From Auxenochlorella pyrenoidosa (lineage: Eukaryota > Chlorophyta > Trebouxiophyceae > Chlorellales > Chlorellaceae), in the NCBI GenBank assembly GCA_001430745.1, contig KQ482042.1, forward strand, positions 1,182,338 to 1,194,717: a DNA stretch of 12,380 bases, read 5' to 3'. Positions 1 to 7,592 of the stretch are shown here, one piece after another. The number at the start of each line of letters is the position of its first letter. The first letter of the stretch is position 1. Under the pieces are notes generated by a model. It saw only the letters and a list, made by a program, of their open reading frames with translations, was not told where the DNA came from and did no database searches. The position numbers were made by a program, and so were the translations under genes.

Positions 1-166
1 GGCGGCCCGGGGCGGGGGGGGGGGGGGGGCGAGGTGGATGGACCGCCCGAAATTGCAAGCCGCGTGTGCAGTTGCTGCCTGGGCCGGCAAGCTTGTGTCG
101 GTGCTGCGGGCTGCCTGTTGGTGCATGAAGTGACATCCCTGGCCCGCTGGCCTGTCATCCCTGCAG
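1..166 (+). other. Probable intron of the transporter gene, cut by the window edge
   Basis: No coding signal is visible here. The stretch ends in a good acceptor (ATCCCTGCAG, AG at 165-166) directly before the first recognisable transporter exon, so it is most simply the 3' part of an intron. It contains a run of 16 G at 14-29. Confidence 0.6.
14..29. repeat. Poly-G homopolymer run (16 G)
   Basis: An uninterrupted run of G lies inside the presumed intron at the left edge. Runs of this kind often vary in length between individuals and are prone to sequencing error. No function is claimed. Confidence 0.9.
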
Positions 167-2086
167 GCGGGCATGGCCTGGGCCGCTAAGATTGTTTCCC
201 TGGGCGCCGTGCTGGGTGGGTTCCCGCGCCGCATGGCGCCGGCCCTCCAGACCCGGGGCATGTGGCTGTTGGCGTCGGGCCTCTTGAGCACACTCGCGCC
301 CTGCTGTGCCTGGCCCCTCTGGTGACTGCACGACTGCGCCACAACTGGCACCAGCCCTGGCGCCCAACCGCCCCGCTGCAGGCATCGTCACCAGCACCAT
401 GACCGGCCTGCTGGGCCAGTCGCGCCTGCTGGTGGTGCTGGGGCGGGAGCGGCTGCTGCCGCCCGCGCTGGCAGAGGTCAGCGAGCGCACCGGCACGCCG
501 GTGCGGGCCACCCTCGTGACCGGCGCGGCGGCAGCGGCCCTGGCCTTCATCCTGGACATTGGCATCCTGGCAGAGCTCGTGTCCATTGGTGGGGGCGGCG
601 CGGGGGCTGGGGCCTGCTGGCTTTGGGGGGTTGGTCAGGCGTTGCCATGCAAAACCTGGGTGTAAGCTTGTGGGCGTGTGCTGAACAGGGCCGACGAAAC
701 GCTCGGCAGGTGGCGCTGACGAGCCGGCGAATCTGCCCACTGGGCGCCCCACAACTGAAATGTTCATCCCCAGAAATAAAGTGCGGTTGCTCCAAGTGTG
801 CAGGCACGCTCTACGTCTTCCTCATGGTGTGCGCGGGCGTGCTGTACATGCGGTACCACCAGCCCGGCAGCGGCTCCTCCGCCCTGCCCATACTGGCGGC
901 CCTGGGCGGCCTGGTGCTGACGGCCATCGGTGAGCCCGGCGACCAGGCCGTGTCACCTGCTTGCGTTGACACATCGTTGGCATGTGGCCGGGCTTGCCCC
1001 TGTGTGCGTGCGCATGCCCATCCCGACACCCTACTCCTGCTCCTTGCCTCTGGCGTGCTCGCTGTGCAGGCTTCAGCGTGGCGTTCACCTTTGCTGCAAG
1101 ATGGAGCATCGTGCTCCTCTTCATCCTGCTGTTTGCTGCAACCACGGCCGCCCTGCTGGCGCTGCCCATTCGGCACACCCCGGAGCGCTTCCAGGTGTGC
1201 TGGGTGCAGGCTTTGGTTTGCATGTGGATTCCCGTGCTTTTCTGAGCTTTCAAGTTGCTTGGCGCTGCGGATCACTGCCTGGCAGGTGGGCGCCGACTGC
1301 CATGGCGAGCGACAAATCGGAGCTGCCTGCCTCCTGCTCCACAGGTCCCCTTCTTTCCGCTCACGCCAGCATGCGGCATCGGATTCACCATCCTGCTGGC
1401 AGCGTCCCTGGTGAGCACCGGCGCAGCCAGCGGCACGGGCGCAGGACCTTGTCGGGCGCTCGCGCAGGTCCCTAAGGAATGCATCACATGTTGGCGCGTG
1501 TGTTTGCAACCGCTGCGCTCCCGCTGCCGCCACCCCGCAGGGCTGGCCCGCCTACGTGCGCTTTGGCGCCTGGGTGCTGGCGGGGCTGGGCGTGTACGCG
1601 CTGTACGGGGTGCACGGCTCGGAGCAGCGGGAGCTGGAGCACCTGCGGGAGCGGTCAGCAGGGGGGGCTGCTGCCTGCCGGGCTGCAGGCCCTGCATGAA
1701 GCAGGGCTGTGCTGGGCTGCGCACCCAGGGTGTGCAGGCGCCAGGGCGCCCCGGCCTCAGCTCCTGCAACGTACGTTGTGGTGGTTTTGAGCTGGGCTGA
1801 TTGGCGACCCACTAGTTCTGCTGGCCACACTCTGCTCTTGCGCAGGGAGCTTGCGGCGCGGCAGGCAGCCCAGGCCGGCGGCATCTCGCGGCGGCTCACG
1901 TCCCTCGACAGAGAGGGCTACGCGGGGCCCATGGGGGTGCTGGAGCTGGGTCAGGCTGGCAGCAGCGGCAGCGCGAGCAGAGGCAACTTGGCGCAGCAGC
2001 AGCGCGATTTCATGCGCGCGACGGATAGAGCGCGGCTGATGGCGGGGATGCGCAACAGCTCGGCATACGATGCAGAGGAGGACTGA
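167..2086 (+). CDS. Cationic amino acid transporter (APC superfamily, CAT type), C-terminal part
   Basis: This is the 3' part of a multi-pass plasma- or vacuolar-membrane permease for basic amino acids. Exons: 167-215, 382-588, 804-929, 1070-1194, 1345-1410, 1541-1653, 1846-2086. All junctions keep phase and give 308 residues to a TGA at 2084-2086. Family signs are the segment LGIVTSTMTGLLGQSRLLVV, followed by RERLLPPAL and RTGTPVRATL, matching the conserved CAT loop in which a small-residue helix leads to 'GQ.R...V..R.GLLP'. Several hydrophobic helices follow: around ALAFILDIGILAELVSIG, TLYVFLMVCAGVLYM, ALPILAALGGLVLTAIG, WSIVLLFILLFAATTAALLA, CGIGFTILLAASL and FGAWVLAGLGVYALYG. The last two exons encode a hydrophilic, Arg/Ser-rich tail of about 100 residues, probably cytosolic, with an SRRLTSLD stretch that looks phosphorylatable. 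The donor of exon 6 (CG|GTCAGC) is weak but is the one that keeps frame. The N-terminal half and the start lie off the left edge. Substrate specificity cannot be read from this part. Confidence 0.85.
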
Positions 2087-2407
2087 TGAGCCTGCAGCGC
2101 TTCGCCTGCCCTCCGTCTCCACGTCTGTAATGGTATTGGCCAAACGCCTGATCGTATGCACCTCGCACTGGCTTCTCTGCTCCACGGCACTTGACAACTG
2201 TTCACAACTGCAACGCAAAGGCACACGGTAGCTGTGGTTCATGAAGCAGGGCAGGCTGACCAGGCACGTCAGTGCGCATGCATCATGGCCCCTTGTTGTG
2301 CAGGTTCTCGTACAGCACATCTGTGCTGCTGCCCTCTGTGCCAGCCTCGTCAGCGGTGCTGCCGCCGGCGCCAGCGCCGCGCAGCTCCCGTCTGCAGGCA
2401 GGCCGCC
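2087..2407. other. Intergenic 3'-3' space between convergent genes
   Basis: This 321-base stretch lies between the stop codons of the transporter (plus) and the LEA-like gene (minus). It holds the transporter's TGTAA signal and presumably both 3' UTRs. I find no TGTAA on the minus strand, so the 3' end of the LEA-like transcript is not placed. No other coding or RNA signal is visible. Confidence 0.6.
2126..2130 (+). terminator. TGTAA polyadenylation signal of the transporter gene
   Basis: TGTAA lies 40 bases after the transporter stop codon. In chlorophyte algae this pentamer replaces AATAAA as the usual 3'-end signal, normally sitting shortly before the cleavage site. Position and orientation fit. 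Confidence 0.65.
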
Positions 2408-4317
2408 TCAGGAGGGCTTGTGCAGCTCACGCCTGCAGAGGCACGCGGCGCAGGCAGGGCGCAGCAGGCAAGTTGCCACATTTCGCAGCTTGGGCCCAGC
2501 TGCCTCAACACAGGCACTCCAGCCACCAGCGGCAGGGCAACGCGGCACCAGCTCCCAGCCCAGCTTATGCTGAGAGGGCTGCTCCCACCCACCTGATGCG
2601 CTCATTCTCTGCACGCTGCTGGTCAGGCTTGTTGGACTGCTCGCTGGCTGCCACGCCCATCTCGGGGTACTGCAGACGGCAGGCAGGCGAGTTGCCATGC
2701 AGCAGCAGGGTAGGAAACGACATCCCAAGACATCCCATGACAGTGCAGCCCAGCTTGGGCCGCGCATGTCCGCATGTGCACCGGCTAGCGTGATCCAGCT
2801 CCTCATGCCTCACAGGCAGCTTGGCACACAGATTCGCTGTTCCAAAGATTTTGGATCAGAAGCCCCACTGGCAGCCTGGAGAGTGTCCTGCGGCTGCCGT
2901 ACCAGCTCCTCGCCCCCTGGCCCGCCCACCATCTCTTGCACTGAGCGCTCCCCGGCGGGGAAGTGCTGCTTCTCGAAGTCGGCGATCTCGCTGTACTTGG
3001 CCTCTGCATTCTTCCGGCTGCCAGCTGGGCCCCTGCAGGAGGGCCGTGCATTCAAGTGCCATAAGCTAGGGAGGCGGGGTTCTGGGATGCTCCCTGGTAA
3101 CCAGGTTCTCAGCTTGTGCACCCAGCATTGCTGGTCCCAAGCATGCCATCCGGCAGGCAGGCACCAGGGGGGGGGGTATGTAAAGGGCATGGCTGCCATC
3201 CTGCTCCAACCGTCCAGGGCATACAAAGGCCCCCACAACATGGACACGCCCCCGCCTCGCTGTCCAGTGCGCACCCGCTCTTCACGCCAGGCGGCGCGTG
3301 TTCCATCTTGCCCGCAGCGCCCATCGTGCCGGCGCTCATCTCGGGCCGGTCTGCCTCCATGCCCAGCACGCGCTGGGCGCCAGCCACTGCGTCCTTGGCC
3401 TTGCTGAACAGCACGCCCGCCGCCTGCTCCGCCGACTCGGCCAGGCCTTTGCCGGCCTGCAGGGTCGGGCCAGGGTGGTGTGGAGAGGTGAACTCGACTC
3501 CACCTGGCATGAACATGGCACTGCCCGCACAACTGCAGCGAAGGCATGTGTGCTCAAAGGACGCCAGCGCCACGTCAGTCGCACAGGCTCATTTCTGCAC
3601 TCCTCCAACGCGCCAGGCACAACCGCATGCTCATCAACACCAGCCCAGGATTCAAGCTCCCTGCCCCTGCCTCTCAGCCAGCCTAGCACCCAGCACCCAG
3701 CACAGCGAGCAGCCGCGCGGCTCACAAACTTGAGCTCCTCCTTGGCCTGCCCCGCTGAAGCCGGGATGTTCTGGCCCCACTTGACCTCCCGCTCTGTGCC
3801 CAGCTCCTCCTCCGAGGGGATGCCCCGCGAGGAGGGCGCCGAGTCCTTGTCGCGGTCTGCGCCGTGCGAATAGGCGTCCCAGGTTTTGGAGGGGTCTTGT
3901 GCATCGCGCATGCCCTTGTCCGCCTGCAAGGGGAGCACCGCGGCACGCATTGTAGCGGCATTGCAAAATCCCTGCTGTGTTCTGCATGGCAGTGCACACG
4001 GCGCCATGCTGACGGTAACAGGGAAGTGTCCTGCACTGAAGGCGGCAGGGAAGGCGAGCAGGCACCAGCCCGGCATCTGCCTGGTGCAACCTCGTCGCAG
4101 TGGCACCGGGTGTGCCCTCAGCCGCCTGGCGCAACCTTGGCGGTGATTCTTTCACCAAACCCTGTCCTCAAGTGCTACCCCAAGTCCCTCTGTCATCCCG
4201 TCCAAGGCACGCTGCAGGTGCTGCGCTCACCAGCTGTGCTGCAGGGCTGCCAGACAGCCGCCGCGCCGCCGCCAGCAGCGGCGGATAGTGCCGCCCGCCC
4301 AGGCCTCGCGTCAACAT
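2408..4317 (-). CDS. LEA-like hydrophilic protein with possible mitochondrial presequence
   Basis: Function is unassigned; a late-embryogenesis-abundant-like stress protectant is the best guess. Exons in transcript order: 4317-4231, 3923-3726, 3456-3275, 3032-2903, 2669-2593, 2432-2408. All have GT donors, AG acceptors and consistent phase, giving 232 residues. The start is the first ATG (4317). The first 29 residues are rich in Arg, Leu and Ala without acids (MLTRGLGGRHYPPLLAAARR...), as in a mitochondrial or plastid transit peptide, and exon 1 ends right after it. The rest is very polar: D/E/K-rich residues 30-95 (KTWDAYSHGADRDKD, SEEELGTEREVKWGQN), an Ala/Lys amphipathic stretch near 96-130 (KGLAESAEQAAGVLFSKAKD) that resembles group-3 LEA repeats, and a charged C-terminus (AEAKYSEIADFEKQHFP, then NKPDQQRAENERIRRELHKPS). 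There is no transmembrane segment or catalytic motif. The donors of exon 3 (GG|GTGCGC) and exon 4 (CTG|GTACGG) are the least certain junctions, chosen because they alone keep phase with good acceptors. It is divergently arranged with the HORMA gene, 165 bases apart. Confidence 0.7.
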
Positions 4318-4482
4318 GACTGTTGCGCTCATTTGAAGTATGAAAGCAGGCCAAAAAGCGTCAAGAGCGGAGGGAGTGCCCCATGCAGCTGCGGTGACAG
4401 AGGGCCAGCAGGCGCCAAGTCCTTACCTGCTTTGCTCGCATTCCTTCTTCACTTCTCGCTCGCTGCACCACATCTGAACACC
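4318..4482. promoter_or_regulatory. Compact bidirectional promoter region between the LEA-like and HORMA genes
   Basis: Only 165 bases separate the two oppositely oriented start codons, so both 5' UTRs and both core promoters must share this space unless further noncoding exons exist. I see no TATA box. There is a GCGCCAAG at 4412-4419, one base off an E2F-type site on the complementary strand, which on its own is weak evidence. Confidence 0.5.
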
Positions 4483-7382
4483 ATGCAGCGCTCTACCAAG
4501 GCACAGGCACAGGCGCAGGCCCAGCGGCAGGAGGCCATCCAGCCCGCCCAGTCCATCGCTCTCTGCCAGGCCCTGCTGCGCGTGTCCATCTACCATGTGC
4601 GGCCTGGAGCGCTGCAGGGGTGGCAGATCGAGCAGAGGCGCAGGCAGGGTGCAGCTGCCGCCGTCTGGCTCGCCGCCGTAGTTTGACTTTGCGTGCTGCC
4701 GGCCCCTGCCTCCTGCAGGTCACCTACCTCCGCGGCATCTTCCCTGACAAGCACTACAAGCCAGTGGACATGCGCAACCTAGACAGTGAGCGGGGGCGAC
4801 GAGCTGGTAGCTTTGTGGGTGCTGGCGGGCGCTAAACTTGCTGCTGCTGCGTCAGGCAACGTTGCTGACGAGCGCATCTTGCAGGCAGCTGAGGTGCAGC
4901 ATCTCTATCGGTTGCCATCCTTGCAGACATGGAAGTTCACATGCTGCTGCCCAAAGACCCCGAGAGCGAGCGGCTGGTGCAGTGGGTGGAGGGAGGTAAG
5001 CGCAGCAGGCAGCAGCTCCTGCGTGCACCTGCCTCACACGCTGCCGGCCTGGACCCTCCCAGCCCTGCAGGCTGTCCAGACACAGGCACGGCTGGATGTG
5101 GAGCTGCGATGGATGCGGCACAATTTCTGCCAGCACCCATCTGCCCAAAGCCTGCTGCTGACCTTGCTCTGCAGCCCACTCTTGGCCCACCCTCGACTGC
5201 CCACCACCTCTGCTCTGCCCCACGTCGCCCACGCACCTCATGCCCGCCCCCTTGCCTTTCCCTGGCCTGGCCCTGTCAGGCGTGGCGCACGCCCTGGAGC
5301 GCCGCTACCTGCGCAAGGTGTTCTTTGGCTTCTCGCGCGATGCGGCTGGCAAGGACCTGCTGGAGGAGGTGGGTGCTGTGCGCTCTGCTGGGTGCTGGCA
5401 GGGTTGTGGGCTGCTGCATGCGTACGGGTGCTGGCAGGCAGTGCGTAAGCAGGCTAGCAAACCTGTACATCATTGCTGATAGCAGTCCGCAGCTGGACAT
5501 ACAAGCACCAGCACCCAGCTGCATGCCCTGCCGTTGGTGCTGCGTCTTGCTGACCTTCGACCCTTCTGCCCCTTCTGTCTCGCCGCTCTCCCCTGCAGTA
5601 CGTGTTCAGCTTCAGCTACGACCAGGACGGTGGCGTGCACATGGCGGCGGGCGGCTCCTCCCGCGCCGGCAAGGAGTTCAGCACCAAGGACGCCCCCCCT
5701 GGCAGCAAGGCAAGCGGGTGCACTGACCAGATGCTCGCAGAGCTAGGCTGACAATGTCCCTTGATGTTTTTTTACGGCGCCTCCCTACCTTTCCACCTGT
5801 CCTTCAGGGGCCCACCCTGAACGCAGTCAAGTACCAGGTGTGCCGTCTCATGCGCATGCTGGTGGAGCTGACCAACACGCTCGAGCAGGTGGGGCGCAGG
5901 GCATGTGCTGTTGGCTCAGCATGCAGTTGGTGGGACTAGCGGTTGGGGCAGGCTGGGGCTTGCAGGCGCAGCAGCCACTGCAGGCTCGGCCACATCCCCT
6001 GCCTAGCCTGTGCTCCCCCATGTCCAACCTGGTCAGGTCCCAGAGGAGCGCTTCCTGTTCATGAAGCTGACGTACACCGACGACACCCCAGAGGCGGGTT
6101 CTGCATCTGTTGGCGGGGCTTGCAGGCATTGTGTGGCGACGGCTGTGCCCGAGAATCAGCGCAGTGTGTCTGAGCTTGCTTCACTGTCCCCTACCTGCAG
6201 GACTATGAGCCACCCATGTTTGCGCCTGCAGCTGATGGCGGAGTGGGCTGCTTTTCCCGCATGCCCTTTGTCATGTGAGGGTCAAGATATGTGCTGAAGG
6301 TGGACGTGCCGGAAGGATTGCCGACAATCTGCCCTGCCTGCCTGGTGCTGCTTGGCGCTGAGAGCTGCCCTTTGCCTCCCCCGCCCCTCCCTGCACCTGC
6401 AGGGAGGTCGGCCGCGTCGACACACGGCATATCAAGGTAACAAGGGGTTGGCCTGCAAATGCCAGGTGGCACGGCGCATGTGGTCGTGTGCGCCCGCAAA
6501 CGCTGTCTGCGCATGGTCAATACCCTAGCCTTTCCTGCCTTCCCCTGCAGGTGGGCCTGGCCGTCAAGACCGTGCTGGACAACATGGAGGACGGCACCGG
6601 GTGGGGCGCGCAGGGCGCAGCAGTGGAGGACAACTCGGAGCTCTTCACCGAGGACCCCGTGACCAAGGCCGGCGCCACCTCTGCTGCCGCTTCCCGCCGG
6701 GACACCGCGGAGGTGAGAGTGCTGGCAGGGGTGTGGAGGGAGGCTGAGGGTTTTGAGAGAGCGGGAAAGCTGGCTGAATGCTCAGCGGACCAGCAACAAG
6801 TCCCTTCCTCTCTTGCTGCCTGCAGGGCGCGAGCATGGGTGGAGGCTTCAGCTGTGTGCCGCGGGCAGCTGCCAAGGACGCTGTTGACGAGGTGCAGCAG
6901 GTGAGGAGAGGTTTGGGCTGAGGGTGAGTACAAGTAAGGGGTCCGGAGCACAGGCGGCCTCTCAAAATGGCCGCTTGCTCTTCCCTGGCGTGTAGGCCCC
7001 CGTCTCCTCACCCTCGCTAGCGGCAGTGGAAAATGCCGAGGCTGCCCTGCGTGCCCTGCGCGTCGCCCCGCTGGACTCTGAGGCAGGAGGGATTTATGAT
7101 GCGCCGGGCAGCCAGCGGACTGTGTCCGTGACGCTGACCGGCCGCAAGCGCCAGGCCGCACCGCTGGGCAGCAAGGACGAGCCAGAGGCGATGCTGTTCC
7201 CGGAAACCCAGCCTTCTGCCGTTGCTGGCAGCCGGCAGCGCCAGGAGGCTCACAAGGCCAGCTTTGTTGAGAGGCCCATTCACCAGGACACCAAGCGGCA
7301 GCGCAAGGCGGCGGCGCAGCCCAAGGGAGCAGAGCAGGTGGTAGCAGCGGCTGGTGTGCGGCGCAGTCTGCGCCGGCGATGA
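4483..7382 (+). CDS. HOP1: HORMA-domain meiotic chromosome-axis protein (Hop1/ASY1 type)
   Basis: The predicted role is a meiotic axis component that promotes inter-homologue recombination and synapsis in the nucleus (known for Hop1/ASY1). Exons: 4483-4596, 4719-4785, 4927-4995, 5280-5368, 5599-5709, 5808-5888, 6037-6093, 6201-6274, 6403-6436, 6551-6712, 6826-6900, 6996-7382. They sum to 1320 bases, 439 residues, with phase kept throughout. The HORMA domain spans about residues 18-245. Diagnostic pieces in order are QALLRVSIYHVTYLRGIFPD, MLLPKDPESERLVQWVEGG, ALERRYLRKVFFGFSRD, YVFSFSYDQDGG, MRMLVELTNTLEQVPEERF, FMKLTYTDDTPE-DYEPPMF and VGRVDTRHIKVGLAV, which follow plant ASY1 block by block. 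The C-terminus (about 250-439) is low-complexity, with one SQ (350) and one TQ (382), possible ATM/ATR sites, and basic clusters (GRKRQ, DTKRQRK, RRSLRRR) suggesting nuclear import. No SWIRM domain or PHD finger is visible, so it is shorter than plant ASY1 (about 600). Intron 5 starts with GC (AAG|GCAAGC). The exon 7 donor is ambiguous: GAG|GCGGGT gives the best homology, while GT donors a little downstream would add 5-13 residues. The ATG at 4483 was chosen because it immediately precedes a Q/A-rich leader and the domain. Confidence 0.88.
5710..5807 (+). other. GC-AG intron in HOP1 (intron 5)
   Basis: The exon ends ...GGC AGC AAG and the intron opens GCAAGC, the classic strong context for a GC donor (AG|GCAAG). 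It closes with TGTCCTTCAG. No GT in the neighbourhood gives phase 0, which exon 6 (GGG CCC ACC...) requires. Confidence 0.7.
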
Positions 7383-7592
7383 GGGCGGGATGGTGGGAAT
7401 TCTGGGGAGATTTCAATAATGTCATTCTAATTTAAATGTAAAGATCTCATGACACTTGGATGGTCAAAGGAGGGGCCCGCGGTTGGTGGGACGAAGACTG
7501 GTAGACTACACAAGGACCCACTTGCTCTCAACTCAAGTTGCATAAAATGAAGCACAGTCATCACTGAACAGGCAAGGCGTGATGAAACAGCC
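7383..7592. other. Intergenic 3'-3' space between HOP1 and the GYF_2-ankyrin gene
   Basis: The stop codons of the two convergent genes are 210 bases apart. The left part is HOP1 3' UTR with its TGTAA. I see no minus-strand TGTAA for the ankyrin gene, so its 3' end may use a variant signal or overlap the HOP1 transcript. Confidence 0.55.
7437..7441 (+). terminator. TGTAA polyadenylation signal of HOP1
   Basis: TGTAA occurs 54 bases after the HOP1 stop, in a locally AT-rich patch (about 7414-7441) that stands out from the GC-rich surroundings, as expected for an algal 3' UTR end. Confidence 0.65.

Noticed and set aside
14..29. The poly-G run as a functional element
   Set aside because: It lies in a presumed intron at the window edge and could be a simple repeat or a sequencing artefact; nothing around it supports a role.
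306..665. A continuous 119-residue plus-strand reading that includes the transporter exon
   Set aside because: Only 382-588 matches the CAT family; the flanks contain the acceptor CCGCTGCAG and the donor G|GTGGGG and translate to intron-like sequence.
2810..3032. Reading the LEA-like exon 4 straight through to the stop at 2810-2812
   Set aside because: Two further minus-strand exons (2669-2593 and 2432-2408) join in phase and keep the same charged composition; the read-through residues look like translated intron. A retained-intron isoform remains possible.
4288..4482. Upstream extension of HOP1 from an earlier in-frame start at 4288
   Set aside because: The extension overlaps the divergent gene's first exon and has no HORMA similarity; the ATG at 4483 lies just before the domain.
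6517..7425. A 302-residue open frame on the minus strand opposite the last HOP1 exons
   Set aside because: It runs antisense to exons with clear HORMA/ASY1 homology, has Pro/Ser/Ala-rich composition typical of GC-rich shadow frames and no recognisable motif.
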